Below the pieces are notes generated by a model. The model ran no database searches. It saw only the letters and a program-made list of their open reading frames with translations, and was not told the origin of the DNA. A program made the position numbers and the translations under genes. This document shows, in pieces, positions 8,266-16,017 of a stretch of DNA of 64,000 bases (its first letter is position 1; each line of letters starts with the position of its first letter). Origin of the DNA: Clostridium sp. SY8519. GTDB lineage: Bacteria; Bacillota; Clostridia; Lachnospirales; Lachnospiraceae. The DNA lies in assembly GCF_000270305.1 (NCBI RefSeq), contig NC_015737.1:2480501-2544500 (forward strand), given 5' to 3'.

Positions 8266-9456
8266 TTATCCAAGATAGTAAATCAGATCCTGGATGCCGC
8301 TGCGCCGCGCGGCGGCTTCATAAATCTCCTTTGGCCTGGATGCCGTGACTTTCATCAGTTCCACTTTTTCTCCGGACATCCGAAGATCACAGGCGTCTTT
8401 CAGCGCATCTTCCCGGCGTTTATCTGTATAAAGGATCCAGCGTGTGTTTTTCGTCAGGGGAATCTGAATCTTCTGTCTGCTCAGTGCAGTAAACAGCTGG
8501 TCTACAATAATGGCAAATCCGGTAGCCGGCGCGTCCTTTCCGAAATAGGTCAGCAGCTGGTCATAACGTCCTCCGTTTACCACTGCTTCCCCGCTGCCGA
8601 ACGTATATCCGGCAAAAATGATTCCGGTATAATAATTCAGTCCGGATACCAGTGCCAGCTCATAGGATACATAATGGCTGACCCGGTAATAATCCAGAAG
8701 AGTATCCAGTTCAATGAGGCGGTCCAGGGCCTGATAGATTTTTTCATAGTCGGCCGCCAGCTTTCTTGCCTGTTCCAGCGCTGCCCGATCCATAGCGACG
8801 GATTTTAACAGTCCGAAAAGTTCCGTAAGATTCTGCTCTAAGTTCAGTTTTCCCACAATTTCATCGACACCGTAAAAGTTACGGTTCAGAATCAGGGTGC
8901 GGATCTCCTCCTGCATGTCTTCATCAATACCGGATGCTTCAAACAATCCGGACAGGTAATCCACATGTCCCACAGAGATCTGGAATTTTTTCAGTCCGGC
9001 AGACTGCAGCAGTTTTACGGATAAGGCAATCATCTCCGCGTCACCGTCTACCGATCCGTCTCCGATCAGCTCTGCGCCGAGCTGGGTCCGTTCCTTCAGG
9101 CGGCCCTGATAACTGTTGTTATTGATAAAAGTATTGCCGGTATAAGAAAAACGAAGCGGAACATCCTCATCCTGAAAATAAGTGGCCGCGCATCTGGCAA
9201 TGGATGGCGTGATGTCCGGCCGAAGAACCAAGGTATTGCCTTCCCGGTCAAAAAATTTGTAAAGATCCCGGGAGGATGTGGCGCCGTATTCCTGGTTAAA
9301 CACATCAAAATATTCGAAGGTGGGGGTCTGTATCTGATGATATCCGTAAGTCTTCAGCACTTCATAGAGCTTTTTCTCCAGTATCATCTTTTTCTCACAT
9401 TCGTCGTTATAGATATCCCGTACGCCCTCCGGTGTATGAAGAATATTATTTTTCAT
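8266..9456 (-). CDS. hisZ: ATP phosphoribosyltransferase regulatory subunit
   Basis: This 396-residue protein resembles a class II histidyl-tRNA synthetase but belongs to the HisZ branch, beginning MKNNILHTPEGVRDIY and followed by short hisG. Synthetase-like motifs are present (FKFFDREGNTLVLRPD-type motif 2 region, GLNYYTGIIF, VNGGRYDQL). It has no C-terminal anticodon-binding domain. The ATG at 9454-9456 sits 5-6 nt after AGGAGG; a start seven codons upstream would lie before this site and is rejected. It heads the his operon, behind a near-consensus promoter with a possible operator. Confidence 0.94.
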   Translation of the reverse strand: MKNNILHTPEGVRDIYNDECEKKMILEKKLYEVLKTYGYHQIQTPTFEYFDVFNQEYGATSSRDLYKFFDREGNTLVLRPDITPSIARCAATYFQDEDVPLRFSYTGNTFINNNSYQGRLKERTQLGAELIGDGSVDGDAEMIALSVKLLQSAGLKKFQISVGHVDYLSGLFEASGIDEDMQEEIRTLILNRNFYGVDEIVGKLNLEQNLTELFGLLKSVAMDRAALEQARKLAADYEKIYQALDRLIELDTLLDYYRVSHYVSYELALVSGLNYYTGIIFAGYTFGSGEAVVNGGRYDQLLTYFGKDAPATGFAIIVDQLFTALSRQKIQIPLTKNTRWILYTDKRREDALKDACDLRMSGEKVELMKVTASRPKEIYEAAARRSGIQDLIYYLG

Positions 9457-9474
9457 GAAAACCTCCTGTATTCC

Positions 9475-9512
9475 CATGGCACTTTAGCGTGCTACCATGC
9501 TACCACGTGAAA
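9475..9512 (-). promoter_or_regulatory. Leader dyad and tandem repeat before hisZ
   Basis: Between the promoter and the hisZ ribosome-binding site lie CATGGCAC (9475-9482) and GTGCtaCCATG (9487-9499, reading along the plus strand), an imperfect hairpin with a 2-nt bulge. Overlapping it is a perfect tandem repeat of TGCTACCA at 9490-9497 and 9498-9505. There is no U-tract, leader peptide or T-box-like structure, so a protein- or RNA-binding role is only a guess. Confidence 0.4.
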
Positions 9513-9549
9513 TTACGTTAATTATACGTAACCTCCCGTGAAAAGTCAA
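9513..9549 (-). promoter_or_regulatory. Promoter of the hisZGDBI operon with overlapping dyad
   Basis: The -35 TTGACT (9544-9549) and -10 TATAAT (9521-9526) are 17 bp apart. A dyad TTACGT-N7-ACGTAA at 9513-9531 covers the -10, which is where a repressor would block polymerase. The -35 overlaps the stop codon of recU. The promoter call is strong; the operator is inferred from symmetry and position alone. Confidence 0.8.
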
Positions 9550-10088
9550 CTGTTATCCGGCCGGTGATCCAGATCATACTGCAGCGGCACCAGATAAGGC
9601 ACCAGGGTGCTGCCGCTGCGCTGAAAGTAATAGGCCGGATCCAGTTCCTCCCGGCGGAAGCTCTTGCGTCCGCCGGCTTCCTTTCGATCCCAGAAACGGT
9701 TCAGATCACGCAGCGGCAGATAGTAATACTGTTCCAGCGCAGCATAATAAATAATCAGAAAGGCAATGCCTCCCTGCCGTTCAAAACAGCGCATAAACTC
9801 CACCTGATGGGGGTGAACGTTATGAAGGGGGAAGGTATCTGTCCTGCATTCTTTTGCATCAAAGCATACCGGGATTCCCTGCACGACACCAATATAATCC
9901 ACCGTACTTTTCTGATCAAAATAGGCCAGGGTAATGTGCCGGCTCTGCTTGTCTATGGTAATTGGCGTAATCGGTGTCGGGATTTTCTGGATCAGCGCCA
10001 GATTTTCCAGTTTGTATAATTCATTGGTCCGGTTAATGTACTCTTCTAAGGAAGAGCCTCTCAATCCTCTGGAATTCCAGGTAGACAT
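9546..10088 (-). CDS. recU: Holliday junction resolvase RecU
   Basis: The 180-residue protein starts MSTWNSRGLRGSSLEEYINR, the usual RecU opening. The nuclease core is visible as STVDYIG (D64) and FDAKEC (D77, K79), the divalent-metal catalytic residues of the family. RecU is the Firmicutes counterpart of RuvC and resolves Holliday junctions together with RuvAB, whose genes are at 32593-34236. The ATG at 10086-10088 shares one base with the stop of the upstream pseudouridine-synthase gene (TGATG); an earlier GTG touches the AGGAG and is rejected. Confidence 0.94.
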   Translation of the reverse strand: MSTWNSRGLRGSSLEEYINRTNELYKLENLALIQKIPTPITPITIDKQSRHITLAYFDQKSTVDYIGVVQGIPVCFDAKECRTDTFPLHNVHPHQVEFMRCFERQGGIAFLIIYYAALEQYYYLPLRDLNRFWDRKEAGGRKSFRREELDPAYYFQRSGSTLVPYLVPLQYDLDHRPDNS

Positions 10089-11056
10089 CAGCGGGCGCAC
10101 TCCTTTACTACTGTTTGGTAATCTGCCGGAACGTCAGCAGTTACTGTGGTTCCGTCCGGAAATTCCATGCGCCAGGCATGGAGAAGCTGACGGTTCAGGC
10201 CGGTGCGGCGGCGCCACTCCTGATTACGCTGGGCATCCCCGTACTTGGGATCTCCCAGAATCGGATGCCCCACCGAGGCCAGGTGTGCCCGGATCTGGTG
10301 GGATCTTCCGGTAATCAGATGCACGCGGAGTTCGGTACAGCCCTCCAGAAACTGTATGGGTTCATAGACCGTTTCGATCCGGACACTGCCCGGCAGTTCC
10401 TGATCCGATACGGAAACCCGGTTGGTTTTCCGGTCTTTGGCCAGCCATCCGGTGAGATGACGGCCTTCCTGCATGGTCCCGCATACGACACAGCGATAAT
10501 ATTTTGCCGCGGTACGGTCTTTCAGCAGACGGCTCAGCTCCTGCAGGCCGGCGATGGTCTTTCCTGCCAGAATCAGTCCGGAGGTATTGCGGTCCAGACG
10601 GTTGCAGACGGACGGCCGAAAATCACGGAGATCCTCTTTCCGGAGGCTTCCGGTCTCCAGCAAATAGGAAAGGATCCATTCGTTTACCGAATAGTCTGTC
10701 GGTTTTGCCTTCTGGGAAAGCATGCCCGCCGGTTTGTTCAGTACCAGGATGTCTGCGTCTTCATATACCACAGGGATCTGTTCCCGGCGGTACCGTGGAT
10801 CTGCGTTCGGTTTTGCAAAATCTTCTGCCGGCGTATGGGACGCGAATTTTACAAACGTGTCATGTGAAAAATAGATTTTGATGGAATCCGCTTCTCTCAG
10901 GATTTCCTGGCCGGTCATTTTCCGGTCATTTAAGACAATATTCTTTTTCCGCATCATTTTGTGCAGAAATCCGGAAGATGCACCGCCAAGCAGCTTGGAA
11001 AGATATTTGAAGGATTTCTGTCCGGCCTGATGTTTCCCGATAATAAACTCTTCCAC
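10088..11056 (-). CDS. RluA-family 23S rRNA pseudouridine synthase
   Basis: This 322-residue protein has an N-terminal S4-like RNA-binding region (residues about 15-65) and the RluA catalytic motif NRLDRNTSG with the nucleophile D155. Other family features are VVYEDADILVLNKPAG, HLITGRSHQIRAHL and GHPILGDPKYG. It converts uridine to pseudouridine in RNA, most likely 23S rRNA as for RluC or RluD; the exact site cannot be told. It overlaps recU by one base and starts 3 nt after the HAD gene, so the three are probably co-transcribed. Confidence 0.9.
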   Translation of the reverse strand: MEEFIIGKHQAGQKSFKYLSKLLGGASSGFLHKMMRKKNIVLNDRKMTGQEILREADSIKIYFSHDTFVKFASHTPAEDFAKPNADPRYRREQIPVVYEDADILVLNKPAGMLSQKAKPTDYSVNEWILSYLLETGSLRKEDLRDFRPSVCNRLDRNTSGLILAGKTIAGLQELSRLLKDRTAAKYYRCVVCGTMQEGRHLTGWLAKDRKTNRVSVSDQELPGSVRIETVYEPIQFLEGCTELRVHLITGRSHQIRAHLASVGHPILGDPKYGDAQRNQEWRRRTGLNRQLLHAWRMEFPDGTTVTADVPADYQTVVKECAR

Positions 11057-11059
11057 TGC

Positions 11060-11713
11060 TTAACTCTCCTGTTCCATATGAAGAAAATCTTTAATATAAT
11101 AATCTGCCATCTGCTGTTTTACAGTTTTCAGATCAGCGGAATAGGAGTCTTCTACGGCGCATACTTCCATTCCCGCGTTTTTTCCTGCCAGGATGCCATT
11201 GGGCAGATCTTCGAATACCAGACACCGGTCGGGCTTGATCTGCATTTTGCGGGCAGCGCGCAGATAAACATCCGGGGATGGTTTGCCCTGCTTTACTTCA
11301 TCGCTGGTGGTCAGGGCGTCAAACAGCCCTTTCAGATGGTTGCGGTGGAGAAACACATCCAGCAAAAGCCTGGAGTTGCTGGTGGCAATGCCGGTCCGGA
11401 TTCCTTTGCGTTTCAGGTGGTGCAGGTATTCCAGCGCGCCGGGTTTCAGTTTTACTTCTGTGGCATACCGTTCCATGGCCATGCGGTTCCACAGTTGCTT
11501 CAGTTCCTCCAGTGTCTCGGGAAGATGGAAGGTATCGATGAAATACTGGGCTGTCTCAGTAAAACTCATACCTTCGATATCCTTCTGCAGGCTGTCCGGC
11601 ACCGGGATCTGTCTGGAGGCAAAAAACGTCCGGTCAATATCGGTCCAGACCCACATGGAGTCAGCGAGGGTTCCGTCCAGGTCAAATAAAACCGCCTGTT
11701 TGTCTGTGAGCAT
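11060..11713 (-). CDS. HAD-superfamily phosphatase, beta-phosphoglucomutase-like
   Basis: A 217-residue HAD hydrolase with motif I DLDGTLADS at residues 11-19, motif II TSNS, a Lys in GKPSPDVYL and the acidic motif VFEDLPNGI. The cap inserted after motif I is helical, as in subfamily I phosphatases and beta-phosphoglucomutases. The substrate cannot be predicted. The start ATG at 11711-11713 follows AAGAGGAAAG and directly precedes the HAD core; the longer open frame upstream runs through the terminator of the neighbouring operon and is rejected. Confidence 0.88.
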   Translation of the reverse strand: MLTDKQAVLFDLDGTLADSMWVWTDIDRTFFASRQIPVPDSLQKDIEGMSFTETAQYFIDTFHLPETLEELKQLWNRMAMERYATEVKLKPGALEYLHHLKRKGIRTGIATSNSRLLLDVFLHRNHLKGLFDALTTSDEVKQGKPSPDVYLRAARKMQIKPDRCLVFEDLPNGILAGKNAGMEVCAVEDSYSADLKTVKQQMADYYIKDFLHMEQES

Positions 11714-11784
11714 AAATTCTTTCCTCTTCTGCTTCTGTTCTGCCGGAAAATCCCATGGGAACCCCAGAGGAACGACAGTCCAAC

Positions 11785-11829
11785 AAAAAATCCGGCATCT
11801 GGATATTTGTGCAAATTCCGGATGCCGGT
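11785..11829 (-). terminator. Intrinsic terminator after the yicC-coaD gene run
   Basis: On the minus strand CCGGCATCCGGA pairs with TCCAGATGCCGG (one mismatch) around a loop of about 14 nt and is followed by ATTTTTTG. It lies about 35 nt past the stop of the coiled-coil gene at 11865 and closes the operon that begins at yicC. Confidence 0.88.
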
Positions 11830-11864
11830 TATAAACAAGGGATATCTGTGTTCTTGGATCCCGG

Positions 11865-12491
11865 TTACTCCTCGTCTCCGGAGGAAGCAATGACCGAGAT
11901 GCCGTCTGCCGCAGCGTCAGCGGACGCAGTCTGGGAATCTGTATCAGCAGCCTGGTCCTGTTCGTGGAGTTCGCCGCGGTTGGTGTTGACCAGGTTCAGG
12001 TTTTCCTGCAGGGACGCAATGAGATTGGTGTAGTTTTCATTGTTTACTGCAATGGCATTGCTGATGATCGAGGCCAGGTTCGCCAGAAGCTGGTCTGTAT
12101 AGGTGATGGCGCTGGTGCGGATGTCATTGGCGTCATCGGTGGCCTTGTCCAGAATCTCCTGGGCCTGGTTGGAAGCGATGGTCACTACTTCATTGGCCTG
12201 GGCGTATGCCTGCTGCATGATCTCATGCTCGGTAATCATCTCCTGGGCGCGCGCCTTGGTCTGTTCGATCAGGGCGTCTGCCTTTTTCTGCGCGTCTGCC
12301 AGAATGGCATCCTTATTGCTTACCATTTTGGAATACCGTTTGATCTCATCCGGTGTGCTGTTTTTCAGGGCATCGATGATCTCATCCACTTCATCTTTGT
12401 TGACGATGATCTTTGTATTGGACAAGGGCTGAAATTTGCAGTTTTCAAAGTAATCTTCCAGTTCTGCGATAATTTCTTCTATACGACTCAT
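11865..12491 (-). CDS. Coiled-coil protein of unknown function, DivIVA/ATPase-H-like
   Basis: This 208-residue protein has no catalytic motif I recognise. Residues about 50-130 form a long charged coiled coil with Ala/Gln/Lys heptads (KADALIEQTKARAQEMI, QAQEILDKATDDAND) similar to DivIVA tails or V-type ATPase H subunits, and the last 30 residues are acidic, Ala/Asp-rich and probably disordered. The first 30 residues (IAELEDYFENCKF) may be a separate short domain. It is the last gene of the yicC operon, 11 nt after coaD. Similar proteins beside coaD are, to my knowledge, common in Lachnospiraceae and usually unnamed. Confidence 0.8.
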   Translation of the reverse strand: MSRIEEIIAELEDYFENCKFQPLSNTKIIVNKDEVDEIIDALKNSTPDEIKRYSKMVSNKDAILADAQKKADALIEQTKARAQEMITEHEIMQQAYAQANEVVTIASNQAQEILDKATDDANDIRTSAITYTDQLLANLASIISNAIAVNNENYTNLIASLQENLNLVNTNRGELHEQDQAADTDSQTASADAAADGISVIASSGDEE

Positions 12492-12502
12492 GCTGTGCTC
12501 CT

Positions 12503-12994
12503 TTATGCTTCCTTGTTTTTGCTGAATTTCGACCGAACCCTGTCCGCAATGGACGGGGGAACAAAGTGAGAAATGTCGCCGTTGTACTGAGCGACTTCCT
12601 TGACAATGGTCGAACTCAGATAAGAATATTTGAGATTGGTTGTCAGAAAAATCGTATCCAGTTTCGGGTTTACGATACGATTGGTCTGCGCGATCTGCAG
12701 TTCATATTCAAAATCCGTCACTGCGCGCAGCCCCCGCACAACGATGGTGGCTCCGACCCGGTCGGCGTATTCCGCCGTCAGGCCGTCAAAGGTATCTACG
12801 CTTACATTTGGAATATGCGCAGTCAGATCTTTAATCATACTAACACGTTCATCCGTAGAAAACAACGGATTTTTTGCGCTGTTGCACAAAACAGCCACGA
12901 TCAGTTTGTCTGCCATCTGCGCAGAACGCTCAATAATGTCAAGGTGACCGTAAGTTAACGGGTCAAAGCTGCCCGGATAGATTGCAATGCTCAT
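12503..12994 (-). CDS. coaD: Phosphopantetheine adenylyltransferase
   Basis: The 163-residue enzyme makes dephospho-CoA from phosphopantetheine and ATP, the penultimate step of CoA synthesis. It starts [20 protein letters not shown], with the TxGH nucleotidyltransferase motif at residues 14-17; [14 protein letters not shown] and the C-terminal YLSSTIVKE signature are present. The only in-frame start has AGGAG 24 nt upstream, but the spacer contains a 16-nt perfect palindrome that would shorten the effective distance to 8 nt when folded. A TGA three codons upstream excludes earlier starts. Confidence 0.96.
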   Translation of the reverse strand: MSIAIYPGSFDPLTYGHLDIIERSAQMADKLIVAVLCNSAKNPLFSTDERVSMIKDLTAHIPNVSVDTFDGLTAEYADRVGATIVVRGLRAVTDFEYELQIAQTNRIVNPKLDTIFLTTNLKYSYLSSTIVKEVAQYNGDISHFVPPSIADRVRSKFSKNKEA

Positions 12995-12998
12995 ATTG

Positions 12999-13024
12999 TT
13001 TCAGCTGAAATTTCAGCTCTCCTT
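12999..13024 (-). promoter_or_regulatory. Ribosome-binding site of coaD with hairpin spacer
   Basis: Minus strand order is AGGAG, then the palindrome AGCTGAAATTTCAGCT (13003-13018), then eight bases, then ATG at 12994. A 6-bp stem with an AATT loop fits exactly between ribosome-binding site and spacer. The palindrome overlaps a second one, TTTCAGCTGAAA (12999-13010), so TTTCAGCT is also repeated directly. Confidence 0.6.
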
Positions 13025-13040
13025 TCCTGAATCACCGTGA

Positions 13041-13601
13041 TCAGTTTCTGACACGTTTCAAAAATACATGCTGGTTTGTTTTGTATCGTTTGTCTTTCGT
13101 AATTTCGTAGATGCCGTCCCTGGTATAGACAGAAATATCCGTATCCATAGAGGTTTCCACAATAATCAGCGTCTCTTCCGTAATCGCAGAGGAGCGGGCC
13201 AGATAGTCCAGAGCCTGGATTTCCAGCTCTTTGCCATACGGCGGATCCAGAAACACCAGATCAAACACATACCGGCGCTCCATGGTCGGCAGTGCTGTCA
13301 GCGCATCCATAACCAGAAGATTGCATCTGGACTGAAACTTTGTGAAATTGATGTTTTCCTGAATGACTGCTGCCGCCTTGCGGCTGTTTTCCACAAGGAC
13401 CGCTTTTTCTGCTCCGCGGCTGACTGCTTCCAGCGCCAGACTGCCGCTTCCAGCAAAAAGATCCAGCACTACGCTTCCCGGCACTCTGGTCTGGATCATG
13501 TTAAACAGCGTTTCTTTTATTCTGTCCGTCGTCGGTCTGGTATCAGAACCGGGCAGGGATTTCAGGGGGAGACTGCGGGCAGTTCCTGCAATTATTCTCA
13601 T
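13041..13601 (-). CDS. rsmD: 16S rRNA (guanine-966-N2)-methyltransferase
   Basis: This 186-residue protein starts MRIIAGTARSLPLK and has the RsmD features TRPTTDRIKETLFNM, the SAM-binding VLDLFAGSGSLALEA and the catalytic FLDPPYGK. It methylates G966 of 16S rRNA in the small subunit head. The ATG has AAAGGA a few bases upstream. The gene is followed by coaD, the common rsmD-coaD pairing of Firmicutes. Confidence 0.94.
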   Translation of the reverse strand: MRIIAGTARSLPLKSLPGSDTRPTTDRIKETLFNMIQTRVPGSVVLDLFAGSGSLALEAVSRGAEKAVLVENSRKAAAVIQENINFTKFQSRCNLLVMDALTALPTMERRYVFDLVFLDPPYGKELEIQALDYLARSSAITEETLIIVETSMDTDISVYTRDGIYEITKDKRYKTNQHVFLKRVRN

Positions 13602-13663
13602 AGGGTTCCTTTCTGTATGAAATCTGTTTCCCGCCGGGGAAATTCCAACAGGGTTTCATCGAT

Positions 13664-14134
13664 TCAGGGGTTCTTTAACTTACACAGAAGAATCTCCAGG
13701 GCGCGCTGTACGGCCTTGTCCCTGATCCGGCTGCGGTCCCCGGTAAATAGATTCCGGTAGACACTGACCGTCCCGCGGGCATAGCAGCCGAGATAAACCA
13801 GTCCCACCGGTTTGTCTGCTGTTCCGCCGGTGGGTCCGGCAATTCCGGTAGACACGATGGCGTAGTCACTGCCTGCCGCCCGCGCGCATCCGGACGCCAT
13901 CTCCGCCGCAGTCTGCGGGCTTACGGCGCCAAAGGTATCCAGCGTGTGTCTGGATACGCCCAGAAGCTTATGCTTGGCTTCGTTGGAATAAGTAATATAT
14001 CCTTCCTGATAGACGGCAGAGGCCCCGGAGGGATCAATCAGAGCCGCGGCAATCCGGCCGCCGGTACATGATTCTGCCGTGGACACACAGCAGTGCATCC
14101 GGGTCAGTTCCGCTACGATCGCATCCTGTATCAT
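13664..14134 (-). CDS. CinA C-terminal domain protein, NMN amidohydrolase-like (PncC)
   Basis: The 156-residue protein consists only of the CinA C-terminal domain (AESCTGGRIAAALIDPSGAS, GAVSPQTAAEMASG, STGIAGPTGGTADKPVGLVYLG). Stand-alone versions such as E. coli PncC deamidate nicotinamide mononucleotide and so recycle pyridine nucleotides. Full-length CinA in Firmicutes also carries a MoaB-like N-terminal domain, which is missing here; the open frame and ribosome-binding site show this is the natural length. It sits between pgsA and rsmD, whereas cinA is often found next to recA in relatives. Confidence 0.88.
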   Translation of the reverse strand: MIQDAIVAELTRMHCCVSTAESCTGGRIAAALIDPSGASAVYQEGYITYSNEAKHKLLGVSRHTLDTFGAVSPQTAAEMASGCARAAGSDYAIVSTGIAGPTGGTADKPVGLVYLGCYARGTVSVYRNLFTGDRSRIRDKAVQRALEILLCKLKNP

Positions 14135-14146
14135 ACTTTATCCCCT

Positions 14147-14689
14147 CTAACTCTGTTCTTTCATCACATCTTTGTTTTTGATCAGATAATCCACCAGGGA
14201 AACCACGGTTAAAACCAGGGCGGCATAGGTGAGCACGGTGGTGAAAATCCAGTAACCCGGAACCGGAAGGTTCAAAAGGAGGAAAATGACCATCGCCATC
14301 TGGCAGACAGTTTTTGCCTTGCCCCACATGCTCGCGGCAATGACCACCTGATTGTCTGCGGCAATCAGCCGGAAGCCGCTGATAATGAATTCCCTCGCGA
14401 TAATGATGATCACAATCCAGGCCGGAAGCCTGCCCATGTCTGTCAGGCAGATCATCGCCGAACACACCAGCAGTTTGTCCGCCAGCGGATCCATAAACTT
14501 GCCGAAATTTGTAATCAGGTTATATTTTCGGGCGATTTTTCCGTCCAGCATATCCGTCAGGCTGGCAACAAGAAATATCACCAGAGACAGATAATCGCCT
14601 GCAGTTCCAAGTACGTCCGTCAAAAGGAAAAAGACAAAAAACGGAATCAGAATCACCCGGAACATCGTCAGTTTATTTGGTAAATTCAT
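14147..14689 (-). CDS. pgsA: CDP-diacylglycerol-glycerol-3-phosphate 3-phosphatidyltransferase
   Basis: The 180-residue membrane protein has the complete CDP-alcohol phosphotransferase signature DG-x2-AR-x8-G-x3-D-x3-D in the segment from DGKIAR to DPLADK. About four or five hydrophobic segments are visible. It makes phosphatidylglycerol phosphate, the first committed step to phosphatidylglycerol and cardiolipin. It begins inside the rimO stop (ATGA overlap), a gene order found in many Firmicutes. PgsA rather than PssA or cardiolipin synthase is favoured by length and by the start MNLPNKLTMFRV. Confidence 0.93.
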   Translation of the reverse strand: MNLPNKLTMFRVILIPFFVFFLLTDVLGTAGDYLSLVIFLVASLTDMLDGKIARKYNLITNFGKFMDPLADKLLVCSAMICLTDMGRLPAWIVIIIIAREFIISGFRLIAADNQVVIAASMWGKAKTVCQMAMVIFLLLNLPVPGYWIFTTVLTYAALVLTVVSLVDYLIKNKDVMKEQS

Positions 14690-16017
14690 AGCTGCTTCAA
14701 CTCTCCAATCAGGTCATATTCATGGGCCCCGGTAATGACCGCTTCCACGATACTGCCGGACATCAGTTCGTAATCGCAGCCGACAAATACATAGCCGTCT
14801 ACATCCGGGGCATCCCGGTAACTGCGTCCGATATAAGTGTCTTCCTCGGCAATCCGGCCCTCAATGATTACCGGCAGGGTCCTGCCGATCATTTCCCGGT
14901 TTTTGTCAAAGATTACCTCTTCCTGCAGTTCCATCAAAGCGTCCCGCCATTCTGCTTTCTGCTCTTCCGTGTGCTGCTGCGCAAAGGCCGCCGCCGGTGT
15001 GTCTTCTTCCCTGGAATAGGCAAATACTCCCAGACGGTCAAATTCGGCATCATTGACAAACTGCATCAGTTCTTCGTGCTGTTCTTCTGTCTCGCCCGGG
15101 AATCCGGCAATCAGTGTGGTGCGAAGAGCCGCATCCGGCATTTTTTCCCGTATCATATGTATTTTTTCGATAATGTCTTCCCGGCTGGTACGCCGTCCCA
15201 TCCGACGCAGTATCTCCGAATTAATGTGCTGGATCGGCATATCCAGATAATGGCAGACCTTGCGGTTGCGCACCATGGCGTCCAAAAGCGCTTCGTCGAT
15301 TTCTTCCGGATAGCAGTACATGATACGGATCCATTCCAGGCCTTCGACTGCGTTGAGACGGTCCAGAAGCTCCGGCAGAGCCTTTCTTCCATACAGATCG
15401 GTGCCGTAGACTGTGGTTTCCTGGGCGACTAAAATCAGTTCCTTCGTGCCGCCCGCTGCCAGGCGGCGGGCTTCCTCCACAAGATCTTCCATGGGTACGC
15501 TGCGGTACGGTCCCCGCAGGGACGGAATAATGCAGTAGGTACAGTGTTTGCTGCAGCCTTCGGAAATTTTCAGGTAAGCATAATAGCCTCCGGTGGTCAC
15601 GCTTCGTCCCTCCGGATGTGCCTCAATATCATCCAGGCTGCGGAACGATTCATAATACTGTCCTGCCAGCACGCTGCGGATGGCCCGGGCAATCTCTCCG
15701 GTTGTATTTGTGCCGATGACCGCGTCCACCTCGGGAATTTCCCTGTGGATCTCCTCCCGGTAGCGTTCTGCCATGCAGCCGGCAACAATCAGGGCCTTCA
15801 GTCTGCCGGATGTCTTATACTCTGCCATTTCCAGTATGGTCTGGATGCTCTCTTCTTTTGCGTCATTAATAAAGCAGCAGGTATTTACTACGATGACGTC
15901 TGCCTGGGATTCCTCATCGGTAACGGTGAAATCCTCATGCACCAGGCTGGAGAGCATATATTCCGAATCCACCCGGTTCTTGTCACATCCCAGGGAAATA
16001 AACAACACTTTCATCAT
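14686..16017 (-). CDS. rimO: Ribosomal protein S12 methylthiotransferase
   Basis: At 443 residues this radical-SAM methylthiotransferase has the UPF0004 domain with three cysteines (SLGCDKNRVDSE, VNTCCFI, VAGCMAER), the radical-SAM motif EGCSKHCTYCIIPSLRG and a C-terminal TRAM domain. The start SLGCDKNRVD and the IPSLRG motif point to RimO rather than MiaB, which is separately encoded at 35157. It thiomethylates the conserved aspartate of ribosomal protein S12. It overlaps rpoZ and pgsA by four bases each, implying translational coupling. Confidence 0.95.
   Translation of the reverse strand: MMKVLFISLGCDKNRVDSEYMLSSLVHEDFTVTDEESQADVIVVNTCCFINDAKEESIQTILEMAEYKTSGRLKALIVAGCMAERYREEIHREIPEVDAVIGTNTTGEIARAIRSVLAGQYYESFRSLDDIEAHPEGRSVTTGGYYAYLKISEGCSKHCTYCIIPSLRGPYRSVPMEDLVEEARRLAAGGTKELILVAQETTVYGTDLYGRKALPELLDRLNAVEGLEWIRIMYCYPEEIDEALLDAMVRNRKVCHYLDMPIQHINSEILRRMGRRTSREDIIEKIHMIREKMPDAALRTTLIAGFPGETEEQHEELMQFVNDAEFDRLGVFAYSREEDTPAAAFAQQHTEEQKAEWRDALMELQEEVIFDKNREMIGRTLPVIIEGRIAEEDTYIGRSYRDAPDVDGYVFVGCDYELMSGSIVEAVITGAHEYDLIGELKQL

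Noticed and set aside
13664..14134. Truncated cinA pseudogene
   Set aside because: Stand-alone C-terminal CinA proteins are functional elsewhere, and the gene has its own start signal and complete domain.
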